Shown: positions 1 through 7,317 of the stretch, one piece after another
Position numbering within the stretch: the first letter of the stretch is position 1
Layout of the letters: each line of letters starts with the position of its first letter
Source of the DNA: Promethearchaeota archaeon
GTDB lineage: Archaea > Asgardarchaeota > Lokiarchaeia > Sigynarchaeales > SOKP01
Assembly: GCA_030605085.1 (NCBI GenBank)
Contig: JAUWBH010000178.1
Location: 1-12,349, forward strand
Direction: 5' to 3'
DNA length: 12,349 bases
Position numbers and translations under genes: made by a program
Notes under the pieces: model-generated
Told to the model about the DNA's origin: nothing
Seen by the model: the letters and a program-made list of their open reading frames with translations, nothing else
The model's database searches: none

Positions 1-189
1 TACGAGATGGCAAAATCATTTAATCTTTCTGGTTATGTTGAATGTTCTTCCAAAACCGGCGAAAATGTAGAAAATATCTTTCAATCGATAACTAGCCTAA
101 TGCTAGAAAAAATAGGGTTTTTCAACTCTAATGAATTTAAACAAATAGAAGAGACTACGCAAGAAAAATCTATTTTTTTATTTGATTAA
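1..189 (+). CDS. Rab-like small GTPase, C-terminal part (cut by window edge)
   Basis: This is the last 62 codons of a Ras-superfamily GTPase whose P-loop, switch and G4 regions lie before the window. The frame is open from base 1, and the fragment carries the G5 motif E-C-S-S-K-T-G, equivalent to E-x-S-A-K in Ras, followed by the last helix. It then has a 29-residue polar tail ending in F-L-F-D, with no cysteine and therefore no prenylation signal. Bases 1-205 are about 92% identical by eye to 875-1079, so it is a recent tandem copy of the neighbouring gene and shows what that gene's tail looked like before its nonsense mutation. The first ATG at position 7 is internal and is not the start. 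The family call is confident through the complete paralogues; the cellular role is unknown. Confidence 0.9.
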   Translation, partial: YEMAKSFNLSGYVECSSKTGENVENIFQSITSLMLEKIGFFNSNEFKQIEETTQEKSIFLFD

Positions 190-205
190 TCCTATAGTCT
201 TTAAG
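1..205 (+). repeat. Tandem duplication, copy 1 (pairs with 875-1079)
   Basis: The 205 bases align without gaps to 875-1079 at an offset of 874, with roughly 16 substitutions. The match covers the end of the GTPase gene and the start of its 3' flank. Homology continues in patches through the next intergenic region, so the repeating unit is gene plus promoter, about 870 bp long (start codons 461 and 1329 are 868 apart). Confidence 0.9.
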
Positions 206-436
206 TAATTTTATATATTCTCTACTCAGGCTAAAAAGCATAATGATTAAATGAAAAAATTGAATCTTATAGGATTTAAGGGTACAATGTCCCGTGAAAA
301 AAAGGAATTATAAAATAAAAAGAAAAGGTTTAAATTAACATATTGATTTAATAAAATTCGAGAAGGTAAGTATTTATCTAGAATTTTAAGATTTAAATTA
401 CTCGCATTAGAAAATTATTTGGAAAAAAAATTTAAT

Positions 437-444
437 TATAAAGT
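437..444 (+). promoter_or_regulatory. Candidate TATA box of the second GTPase gene
   Basis: TTATAAAG lies 24 bases before the ATG at 461, and the same octamer sits 26 bases before the ATG of the next unit. With the usual archaeal TATA-to-start distance, transcription would begin at or next to the ATG, giving a leaderless mRNA. No Shine-Dalgarno sequence is visible, which fits. Conservation between diverged copies supports it, but the region is very AT-rich. Confidence 0.5.
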
Positions 445-460
445 AAAGTGTATTAAATAA

Positions 461-982
461 ATGCAAACGCATGATATATTGTTTAAAATCTGTATACTTG
501 GTGACGGTGGCGTTGGAAAGACAACATTAATCAATAAATATCTTAATAATGCTTTCTTAGAAGGCAGTAAAATGACGATTGGAGTAGACTTCCGTATGAA
601 ACAACTCAATATAAATGAAAATATCATAACCTTACAAATTTGGGATTTTGCTGGCGAGGATAGATTCAGATTTCTTTTGCCACATTATATAAGCGGAGCT
701 TCCGGAGGGATTTTTATGTACGATGTTACGCGATATTCTAGCTTAAAAAATTTAAACGGATGGCTAGAAGTCGTTAGGAATGGCACCTATAAAGGTGAAG
801 AACAAATGCCAATATTAGTGGTGGGCGGGAAGGCAGATCTAGAAGAGAAAAGAGCGGTTGATTATAATGATGCTTACGAGATGGCAAAATCATTTAATCT
901 TTCTGGTTATGTTGAATGTTTTTCCAAAACCTGCGAAAATGTAGATAATATATTTCAATCGATAACTAGCCGAATTCTATAA
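461..982 (+). CDS. Rab-like small GTPase with truncated C-terminus
   Basis: This 173-residue Ras-superfamily GTPase is presumably a GTP/GDP switch. It has the P-loop G-D-G-G-V-G-K-T (14-21), switch I T39-I-G-V-D-F (the Rab-type I-G-V-D-F), W-D-F-A-G-E at 61-66, and G4 G-G-K-A-D at 122-126. The G3 position usually Gln (Ras Q61) is Glu66, and the usual G4 Asn is Gly123. Compared with copy 1, a G-to-T change at 980 turns a Glu codon into TAA, so the protein stops after the final helix. The old tail is still open in frame at 983-1063. The G5 motif is also altered: C-F-S-K-T-C instead of C-S-S-K-T-G, changing the Ser equivalent to Ras S145. Truncation plus two G5 changes suggests relaxed selection, although the core GTPase fold is complete. 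No lipidation cysteine is present at the end. Confidence 0.9.
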   Translation: MQTHDILFKICILGDGGVGKTTLINKYLNNAFLEGSKMTIGVDFRMKQLNINENIITLQIWDFAGEDRFRFLLPHYISGASGGIFMYDVTRYSSLKNLNGWLEVVRNGTYKGEEQMPILVVGGKADLEEKRAVDYNDAYEMAKSFNLSGYVECFSKTCENVDNIFQSITSRIL

Positions 983-1079
983 AAAATAGGGTTTTTCAAC
1001 TCTAATGAATTTAAACGAATAGAAGAGACCACGCAAAATAAATCTGCTTTTTTATTTGATTAATCCTATAGTCTTTAAA
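875..1079 (+). repeat. Tandem duplication, copy 2 (pairs with 1-205)
   Basis: This is the second copy of the GTPase 3' segment, matching 1-205. Differences include the stop-creating G-to-T at 980 and the two G5 codon changes. The former 3' coding tail stays open to TAA at 1061-1063, which matches the stop used by copy 1. Confidence 0.9.
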
Positions 1080-1328
1080 AAATTTTGGTACAATTTTTAC
1101 TCAGACTAAAGATTATAATGATTATAGGAAAATTTGAAACATAACTGATTTTAGAGATCTTACTTCCATTGAAAAAAAGGAATTATAAAATATAAAGAAA
1201 AGTTTTAAATTTTCATAATTATTTATTTTAAAAACGAGAAGATAAATATCAGATTAAAATTACTCGTATTATTATTAGAAAATTAAACGGAAATTATTTC
1301 AATTATAAAGTAAAACGCGTTAAAATAA
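983..1328. other. Intergenic region between GTPase units: relic tail plus duplicated promoter region
   Basis: Bases 983-1063 are the untranslated relic of the GTPase tail (26 sense codons and TAA). The rest matches 205-460 in blocks. A 23-base segment at 1170-1192 is identical to 295-317, followed by matching CGAGAAG, AATTACTCG, TAGAAAATTA and AATTATAAAGTAAA segments in the same order. The last contains the candidate TATA box. The block pattern suggests that upstream elements, not only the TATA box, are retained. No other gene is seen. Confidence 0.7.
1303..1310 (+). promoter_or_regulatory. Candidate TATA box of the third GTPase gene
   Basis: TTATAAAG begins 26 bases before the ATG at 1329 and is embedded in AATTATAAAGTAAA, which is shared with the upstream unit. 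A leaderless or nearly leaderless start is expected. Confidence 0.5.
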
Positions 1329-1895
1329 ATGCCAATACATGACTATCTTTTTAAAGTAATTATATGTGGCGATGGTGGCGTTGGTAAAACGACACTTTTA
1401 AATCGGTATGTCTCAGGACTCTTCAACGAAGACAGCAAAATGACGATTGGAGTAGATTTTCGTATGAAACAACTCAAAGTGAATGAAAAGATAGTCACAT
1501 TACAAATTTGGGATTTTGCCGGTGAAGAACGCTTCAGATTTCTTTTACCACATTATCTAACCGGAGCATCAGGGGGGATTTTTATGTACGACATTACTAG
1601 GTACTCTAGCTTAAAGAATTTATACGATTGGATAAAAATAATTAGAAATGGTATCGAAAAAGTTGAAGATCAAATACCAATACTAATGGTAGGGGGGAAA
1701 GCAGATCTCAAGGAGAACAGATCAATTGAATATATAGACGCTTACGAGTTGGCAAAATCATTTGATTTATCAGGATATCTTGAATGTTCATCTAAAACGG
1801 GTGAAAATGTAGAAAAGATATTCCATTCGATAACTATTTCGATGCTGGAAAAAGTAGGATTCCTTGAACCTATTTTTGAAATAGTACCTATTTAA
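1329..1895 (+). CDS. Rab-like small GTPase (third tandem copy)
   Basis: This is a 188-residue Ras-superfamily GTPase and the best-preserved complete member of the array. It has P-loop G-D-G-G-V-G-K-T at 14-21, T39-I-G-V-D-F at switch I, W-D-F-A-G-E-E-R-F at 61-69 (Rab-like W-D-T-A-G-Q-E-R-F with Gln replaced by Glu), G4 V-G-G-K-A-D at 121-126 (Asn replaced by Gly), and an intact G5 E-C-S-S-K-T-G at 152-158. Its C-terminus (V-G-F-L-E-P, then hydrophobic residues) differs from the copy 1 tail, yet a decayed version of that tail and 3' flank is recognisable downstream at about 1975-2016. No C-terminal cysteine suggests it is not prenylated. It faces the minus-strand hydrolase tail to tail. GTPase identity is sure; partner and pathway are unknown. 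Confidence 0.95.
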   Translation: MPIHDYLFKVIICGDGGVGKTTLLNRYVSGLFNEDSKMTIGVDFRMKQLKVNEKIVTLQIWDFAGEERFRFLLPHYLTGASGGIFMYDITRYSSLKNLYDWIKIIRNGIEKVEDQIPILMVGGKADLKENRSIEYIDAYELAKSFDLSGYLECSSKTGENVEKIFHSITISMLEKVGFLEPIFEIVPI

Positions 1896-1974
1896 TTTCT
1901 CTTAAAGATTCTCTACTTATTCTCTGTTCATTTCTCTTTTTTATATTCGTTTCATCTTGATTTTTCTTAATTTC

Positions 1975-2016
1975 TTCAAATAAAAATCTTATTTGATAAT
2001 TCCTATTGTCTTTAAA
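1975..2016 (+). repeat. Decayed 3' tail block of the GTPase repeat
   Basis: The stretch from TTCAAATAAAAATC to GTCTTTAAA resembles the end of copies 1 and 2 (AAAAATCT, then TTATTTGATTAATCCTATAGTCTTTAA at 167-205), with a few indels. It lies about 80 bases after the third copy's own stop, so this copy lost its ancestral tail through insertion and frame decay. The block runs into the last codons of the minus-strand hydrolase, whose TAA (2012-2014) falls inside it. Confidence 0.5.
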
Positions 2017-2899
2017 TATAACCGCTACTTTTCAAGCCAATAATAAGCCCATTAACAATCCATTTTAAACCAATTATATTGTCTTTCGTGTGAATTTTAG
2101 AATTTGGAATAAACTTGCTGTGGTACTTAGATGTTATATAATCACGTGAGTGACTTTCGCTATACCATTGAATAATTGATTCTTTTATTTTATAATGTAG
2201 GACTTCCATCTCATTAATTATTTTTTCAAAGTCTTCTCCCTCCCATACACCAAAGTGGGATAAAGAAATGGAAATTAATTTATTTTTCATCTTTCTTAAT
2301 TTTTCAAAAGTCTTCAAGAGTTCTCTCTCATTAAAATCGGGTGGCATAAAAGTAGGACTAAGAGTCTCACGATCGTACCTATTTATAATAGCATCGCCAG
2401 TAAAAATGTTTTTATTTTCTTTGTCATAAACGGCAACATGATCTTGAGTATGCCCAAAAAAATTGAAAATTTCTAATTCTAAACCATTTAAGTCTATGTT
2501 ATCTCCTTCTTTTAATGGCGTCACATTTTCTACTGGATTAACCTCAAATCCTTCGTTCATTTTTTCGGGATTTTTTAAGTTGTTTATACCTCTTTCTGAA
2601 GCCAACACCTCAATTTCAGTTTCTTTATTTAAAGCTTTTAATCTTTCAACACCTTGGATATGATCAAAATGAGAATGAGTCAATAGCAATTTATGGATGG
2701 GATGAATACCATATTCTTTAATTTTTTTTACAACTTTTCTCGCTGCTAATGCTACTCCCGCATCAATCATCATTCGCATACCATTATTTTCAATTACATA
2801 AATGGCCATATTTCCTTTCATCCTAAATAATTGTCCATCTATAAGATAAGTACTATCATTAAATTTACCTTCAGAGTTTATAAATACCATTATTTTCAC
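2012..2899 (-). CDS. Metallo-beta-lactamase-fold hydrolase
   Basis: This 295-residue MBL-fold metal-dependent hydrolase is probably cytoplasmic, as no signal peptide is seen. Zinc ligands are visible in order: H-S-H-F-D-H at 75-80 (H-x-H-x-D-H), His150 in F-F-G-H-T-Q-D-H, Asp169 in I-F-T-G-D-A, and His215 in L-S-H-F-G. That is a complete two-metal set of the glyoxalase II-like type. The C-terminal 70 residues are helical and resemble an extra substrate-facing cap. The substrate cannot be told from sequence: thioester, lactone, phosphodiester and others all occur in this superfamily. The chosen start is GTG at 2899; an ATG three codons later (2890) is equally possible, and neither has a clear ribosome site. 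It is monocistronic and divergent from the fourth GTPase. Confidence 0.92.
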   Translation of the reverse strand: MKIMVFINSEGKFNDSTYLIDGQLFRMKGNMAIYVIENNGMRMMIDAGVALAARKVVKKIKEYGIHPIHKLLLTHSHFDHIQGVERLKALNKETEIEVLASERGINNLKNPEKMNEGFEVNPVENVTPLKEGDNIDLNGLELEIFNFFGHTQDHVAVYDKENKNIFTGDAIINRYDRETLSPTFMPPDFNERELLKTFEKLRKMKNKLISISLSHFGVWEGEDFEKIINEMEVLHYKIKESIIQWYSESHSRDYITSKYHSKFIPNSKIHTKDNIIGLKWIVNGLIIGLKSSGYI

Positions 2900-3217
2900 A
2901 TAAGTTTTTTAATTATAGCTTTATGAAGATAACTTAAAATTTTTTATGCTAATAGGCTTTTTTAAATAAGACGCTTAGCTAGATTGATATTTGCAAATTA
3001 TAGTTAGAAAAGGTAGAAATCTTTATTTACCTAATTTTAAAAGAACATCTAAAATATTGTTAAAAAATTAGTTAGCTCATCGAAAAATATTAATTTTATA
3101 AAAAATTTTAAAAAATATTATTAGACATTTTAGGTATATTGAATACAAAAATTATAAATAAGATAATTATATATTTATTAATAGAATTAAAACAAAGGTT
3201 TTGAGGGCTTTTAGTTA
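2900..3217. other. Divergent AT-rich intergenic region
   Basis: This 318-base region separates the minus-strand hydrolase from the plus-strand GTPase and must hold both promoters. The plus strand has TTATAAATA at 3152-3160, about 58 bases before the GTPase ATG, and a G-A-G-G-G ribosome-site candidate at 3203-3207. No coding or RNA structure is evident. Confidence 0.6.
3152..3160 (+). promoter_or_regulatory. Candidate TATA box of the fourth GTPase gene
   Basis: TTATAAATA would place transcription start near 3180, leaving a leader of about 38 bases that contains GAGGG at 3203-3207, 10 bases before the ATG. This leadered arrangement differs from the leaderless layout of the tandem copies. The AT-rich background lowers confidence. 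Confidence 0.35.
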
Positions 3218-3769
3218 ATGCAAAAGCTAGACGGAATTTTTAAGATCTGTATATTTGGTGATGGTGGAGTAGGCAAGACCACACTTGTCAATAAATACCT
3301 TACGGGCGTATTCGTAGGAGATACTGGAATTACTATTGGAGTTGATTTCCACCTAAAAAAAATTAAGTTAAAGGATAAACTTGTAAAACTACAAATATGG
3401 GATTTTGCGGGAGAAGAGCGCTTCAGATTTCTTTTACCTAGCTACGCAAGAGGGGCTGTTGGAGGGATTTTTATGTACGATATTACTCGATTTTCTAGCT
3501 TTAGAAATTTTGCCGAATGGTTGAAAATATTTAGGAATGGATCCATAGAAGCTGAACTTCAAATTCCTATTCCTATTCCTATTTTATTAGTAGGGGGGAA
3601 AGCAGATCTCGAAGATCAGAGATCGGTTCATAGCGAATATGCTTTCGAAATGGCAAGATCCGCCAACTTGTGTGGTTTTGTCGAATGTTCTGCTAAAACC
3701 GGACAAAATGTGGAAAAGATTTTCCAAACAATAGCTCGCAGAATAATGGAATCACAAAAACTAGTTTAA
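3218..3769 (+). CDS. Rab-like small GTPase (diverged paralogue)
   Basis: This 183-residue member of the same family is the most diverged of the four. It has P-loop G-D-G-G-V-G-K-T at 14-21, T39-I-G-V-D-F, W-D-F-A-G-E-E-R-F at 61-69, G4 G-G-K-A-D at 126-130 and a textbook G5 E-C-S-A-K-T-G at 156-162. It shares the Gln-to-Glu G3 change and the Asn-to-Gly G4 change, so these are family traits rather than errors. Relative to its paralogues it carries four extra residues (I-P-I-P) directly before the beta strand leading into G4, made by three perfect ATTCCT repeats. The C-terminus ends R-R-I-M-E-S-Q-K-L-V, short and basic, without a prenylation cysteine. A G-A-G-G-G ribosome-site candidate precedes the ATG, unlike in the tandem copies. 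Its role is unknown. Confidence 0.95.
   Translation: MQKLDGIFKICIFGDGGVGKTTLVNKYLTGVFVGDTGITIGVDFHLKKIKLKDKLVKLQIWDFAGEERFRFLLPSYARGAVGGIFMYDITRFSSFRNFAEWLKIFRNGSIEAELQIPIPIPILLVGGKADLEDQRSVHSEYAFEMARSANLCGFVECSAKTGQNVEKIFQTIARRIMESQKLV
3563..3580 (+). repeat. Hexanucleotide repeat (ATTCCT)3 inside a GTPase gene
   Basis: There are three perfect ATTCCT copies followed by ATT. They encode alternating Ile-Pro and lengthen the protein by four residues compared with the paralogues, which have a single I-P-I at this point. Unit gain or loss here keeps the reading frame. Confidence 0.9.
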
Positions 3770-4295
3770 TTCAAAAAAATTTGAGTGTCTTAATATATTC
3801 CTTTTATTTGAATTTCTATATTTAATTTATATAGATATTTCTTAACAGAAAGATTTAATACTGTCTCATGCGCAAAAACTACGGTCTTATTATTAAGGTC
3901 TTATTTGTTAGAGATTAATAACCATATAGAGAACAAAAGAATTTTAATATAAATTTGGTCAATTAGTAAACTATTAAATTGGTTAAGTGTTGTTCATAGT
4001 TGATGAAATAGTGGAAAAATCGGGACATAATTTAAATTGATATAGTATTTATATATATTTTCTCTAATTTTTCTATTGATTTATAAGAAATTTTAAGACT
4101 CTTTTTTTTTAAATACTTTAAATTTAATTATTTTTTAAATAGCAATACTATCTCAAAATAGTAAGTCTCAATGAAATATAAAAATTAATTTTTTTAAATA
4201 ATAAAGAAATATGCTTTGATCCGAAATTAACAAAATCTTTTTAAATTAATTGAATATTTCATAATAAGTATTAGAAATTAAGTAGGAAGAGGAAA
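3770..4295. other. Long AT-rich intergenic region upstream of the DNA repair operon
   Basis: No gene is seen in these 526 bases. It contains a direct repeat GGTCTTATT (3883-3891 and 3898-3906), a T9 tract at 4102-4110, and a perfect 6-bp inverted repeat TACTAT/ATAGTA (4146-4151 and 4158-4163) with a six-base spacer. Near the herA start are a possible TATA element TTTTAAAT at about 4239-4246 and a purine-rich AGGAAGAGG at 4284-4292. Any of the repeats could be operator sites, but in such AT-rich DNA they could also be chance. Confidence 0.5.
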
Positions 4296-6038
4296 ATGAT
4301 TATAAAAATAAATTCTTTGGTGAGTACCATTGAAATTTTTTACGAAAAATACATACATCTTCACGGATTTATAAAACTTGAAGCAGAAAGCGATGAAAAA
4401 GAGTATATTATAGTAATACAAATATTAAACGAACAAACTATTTTAGATTATGTCTTAACTCGTCAAAAGTTAAAAAATGTTATTATGACCGAATATATTA
4501 AGGCGGAATTAGAATCTGAATTGCAATATGTTATCCAAGGGCGCCCAATAATATGTACAGAAACGGATAAAAAAACTAAAAAGAAGGATTACCATATTCT
4601 TAATGTGTTTTTCTTAATCGAAGATTTAATGGAAAAAAATGTTTTAAAACCTCATTCTATGAAAATTTCAGAAAACCAAAACGATAAACAAGAATATTTA
4701 AAACAAATTTTTACTCCTGATGGAATTTATATGGGGACTTTGGCTTCTGAGTCAAATGTAGAGGTCTATTTTCCATTTAAATATTTAATGTATCATTTTT
4801 TCATAGCAGGAGCAACAGGTATGGGAAAATCTAACTTGAATCAAATATTTATCGATGGACTGTTACAACATAATGCTAATGTAATTTTAAATGGAAAGGG
4901 ACGAAAAGTGTCTATGCTGGCAATAGATATGCATGATGAGTACGCTAGAGGATGCAATAAATATGGCGTGTATCATATTAGTAAAGCCGCAGAACACAGT
5001 AAAGAATTAATAGGAAAATGGTTTTATCTATATCCTAATAAAGGTGTTCCTCCAGCAATGCTTAAAAGTATGGCTGAACCGTGCCTTATCAATTACCAAG
5101 AAATAAAACCGGGAGATCTCTTCGCAACTGGCTCATTTAACGATTTACAGGTTAGTGCGGTATATTCTGCGTATCGCGATAATCCAGCAGAATATATAAA
5201 TAATTTATTATCAGATACTTACGAACCTCCAGGACATCATAGCGAGAAAACGCTAGCTGCTATCAAAAGAAGGTTACATTGGTTAAATTATTCTGAAATG
5301 TTCAAATCCAAAGCTAGTTCTAAACTACCCAAAATTATAAAGAAATTAGATAAAGGGGGTTTAATCATTTTTAATGTCTCAATGATTTCAGATTTAGAAC
5401 AATTCTTATTTAATAGTATTGTGGCAAGAACATTGTTCGATATCAGAATGGCGTTAAAGTCTTCTACAGATTTACCATCTTTCGAAAAAAGATTAAGCAA
5501 TTCTTTGCCTGAACATTTTTTAAATAATTATAAAGATAATCTTCACAAAATTTACATTAAATCAGGAACAGAGATAAAAGATCCGAGTGAAATGCCTGTA
5601 ATAATCTTTACTATTGAAGAGGCTCCTAGTGTTTTGCGACCTGAAATGATGAGATTTAACAATGTGTTTAAAAACATTTCTCGTCAAGGAAGAAAATTTA
5701 ATCTGGCATTAGAAGTTATTTCCCAGCAATATTCTCCAATTGACGATACAATACTGGCAAATATGAATACCGTAATTAATTTACCTTTAAGGTCTGACAA
5801 AGAAAAATCTATAGCAGTAAATACTATGGGTGGAGGAATTCAGCATAGCGACCTTGAATCTTTAACTGGAACTCAGGGTATAGCGTTAATTTCTGGGATA
5901 TGGTTAACCAACTTTCAAAAATTACGCATTCCATTGTATGACGAATATTTTGAAAAAACTTCAAAAAAATTTTACGAAGAATTTGCTAAAAAAATAAAAT
6001 CACAGAGAATTAAACCACCTCCAACAGGACTCTCTTAA
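4296..6038 (+). CDS. herA: HerA-type bipolar DNA translocase/helicase
   Basis: This 580-residue HerA/FtsK-superfamily ATPase forms hexamers that work with the NurA nuclease in DNA end resection. Residues 1-150 fit the N-terminal HAS-barrel region. The ATPase core has Walker A G-A-T-G-M-G-K-S (172-179), the HerA D-x-H-x-E-Y element as D-M-H-D-E-Y (211-216), a Walker B-like I-I-F-T-I-E-E-A (436-443), and the conserved region S-R-Q-G-R-K-F-N-L (462-470) with the probable sensor or arginine-finger Arg, followed by S-Q-Q (476-478). Walker B continues E-E-A-P where most relatives have E-E-A-H. It is the first gene of the herA-nurA-mre11-rad50 set, 24 bases ahead of nurA. AGGAAGAGG just before the ATG supports this start. 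Confidence 0.93.
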   Translation: MIIKINSLVSTIEIFYEKYIHLHGFIKLEAESDEKEYIIVIQILNEQTILDYVLTRQKLKNVIMTEYIKAELESELQYVIQGRPIICTETDKKTKKKDYHILNVFFLIEDLMEKNVLKPHSMKISENQNDKQEYLKQIFTPDGIYMGTLASESNVEVYFPFKYLMYHFFIAGATGMGKSNLNQIFIDGLLQHNANVILNGKGRKVSMLAIDMHDEYARGCNKYGVYHISKAAEHSKELIGKWFYLYPNKGVPPAMLKSMAEPCLINYQEIKPGDLFATGSFNDLQVSAVYSAYRDNPAEYINNLLSDTYEPPGHHSEKTLAAIKRRLHWLNYSEMFKSKASSKLPKIIKKLDKGGLIIFNVSMISDLEQFLFNSIVARTLFDIRMALKSSTDLPSFEKRLSNSLPEHFLNNYKDNLHKIYIKSGTEIKDPSEMPVIIFTIEEAPSVLRPEMMRFNNVFKNISRQGRKFNLALEVISQQYSPIDDTILANMNTVINLPLRSDKEKSIAVNTMGGGIQHSDLESLTGTQGIALISGIWLTNFQKLRIPLYDEYFEKTSKKFYEEFAKKIKSQRIKPPPTGLS

Positions 6039-6062
6039 AAATTAAAATAATAAGTTTTTAGG

Positions 6063-7276
6063 GTGAAAAGAATTTCATTTAATTTTGAGTTTGAATTGAT
6101 TTCATTAGACGAGTCTTTAGAGAAAAGACCAAAAGATTCACAAGATCAAATAATTAGAAAATTTAGAGAACACATTAAAAATCGAATTACTAGTTGGACT
6201 AAAGATGAAAAAATTGAATTAGAAACAGATAAATTTGATACGGACGATCCACTACAAAACGCGGGGACATTATGTAATGAAATGAGGTATCAAATTATAA
6301 GTGAGGAGTTTAGAGAATATGTACATAAAGGTTTTAAAGTCATTGGTTTTGATGAAAGTCAATACACCAATATGGGAACATATGGTATATTAGCGTCCTT
6401 TAAATTCGGTGAATGTCAATTAACCTTTAAAAATGGAAGATATGATAAAAGAATAATTATGTATAAACCGATTCAAGCTTATATTGAGGACAATGTTCAT
6501 AAACTCATTATTTATAAAGATGTCATTACTAATTTTATAAATACTTTAAAAAAAGAGTTTTATATCGGAAGTTTAAAGTACAATATTGATTTAATTGAAA
6601 ATTGGTTCCAAAAAACATATAAAAAAAAATAGACGAATATATAAAAGCTCATAACTATTATTATCCTTCCATTGGGCATGTAATTGATAGAATAAGAATT
6701 GCTGATGAGATAATAAAAACTTTAATTAGAATTAGAGACGAAAGTAACTGGGGTGAAAACGAAGAAGTGATATTTCTAGGTGATGGTATCCATATGTTTC
6801 GGCAACACATATTTCCTCCGGTAAGCTTTACCAATTTTTTTTATAATTTCATTCAGACTTACAATATAAAATATTATAGTTTCTCTAAACAAAGTAGGCT
6901 AAGGGATGCGCAAGGAAATTTTATTTTATTATATTGGGATGATCAAATAAAAAAGGATCCATTTATTGTTGAATTGCCTGACATTCCGAAATATACAAAA
7001 AGCTGGACTTATATGATAAGGCTTATTGAAGATAGTCCAGCGTTAAGATTTGACATTCCAGATTTTTTATCAACCCAACAAGCTATTAAAATTTTACGAA
7101 ATTTAATTCCATATGCTCCTCGTGGATATCCGTTATGCCTCATATGTGCTCACGAGACAAGTTCTTTATTGACAATAGAAAAAACAAATTTTGAAAGTAA
7201 ATTTATGGAACTGCAGTATGACCCAGAAACTAAAAAATATATGTCAGTTCGAAGGCATAAGGTTTTATTATATTAA
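6063..7276 (+). pseudogene. nurA: NurA nuclease, interrupted by a -1 frame change at an A9 tract
   Basis: Two consecutive open frames together make one NurA: 6063-6632 (GTG start, 189 codons, stop TAG 6630-6632), and a -1 frame running from 6629 to 7276. The switch lies in A9 at 6621-6629. Re-reading from 6629 gives K-K-K-I-D-E-Y and continues without stops, for a 404-residue protein of normal NurA length. Metal-site motifs are split across the junction: G-F-D-E-S at 95-99 (Asp97) in the first part, and F-L-G-D-G-I (Asp241), S-F-S-K-Q-S-R, and G-Y-P-L-C-L-I-C-A-H (His364) in the second. NurA trims DNA ends in complex with HerA. The -1 shift register is A_AAA_AAA followed directly by TAG, which suits recoding or polymerase slippage; one missing A in the assembly would look the same. 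It is marked as interrupted, not as proven dead. Confidence 0.8.
6621..6629 (+). other. A9 slippery tract at the nurA frame junction
   Basis: Nine A residues are read as three Lys codons in the upstream frame and are immediately followed by TAG. Bases 6623-6629 form the heptamer A_AAA_AAA in the correct register for tandem -1 slippage. One added A would restore the downstream frame at 6629. No strong downstream hairpin is evident by eye. Confidence 0.75.
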
Positions 7277-7317
7277 ACTAAATTAGTAAATTAAAATAAA
7301 CCAAATAGGTAAGTGTT

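Noticed and set aside
3868..3918. Short ATG frame of 16 codons in the intergenic region
   Set aside because: Too short, no ribosome site, no motif, and it spans the direct repeat by chance.
6767..7276. Second half of nurA as an independent gene starting at GTG 6767
   Set aside because: The same frame is open and protein-like back to 6623, the start would cut into the strand before the second catalytic Asp, and there is no ribosome site.
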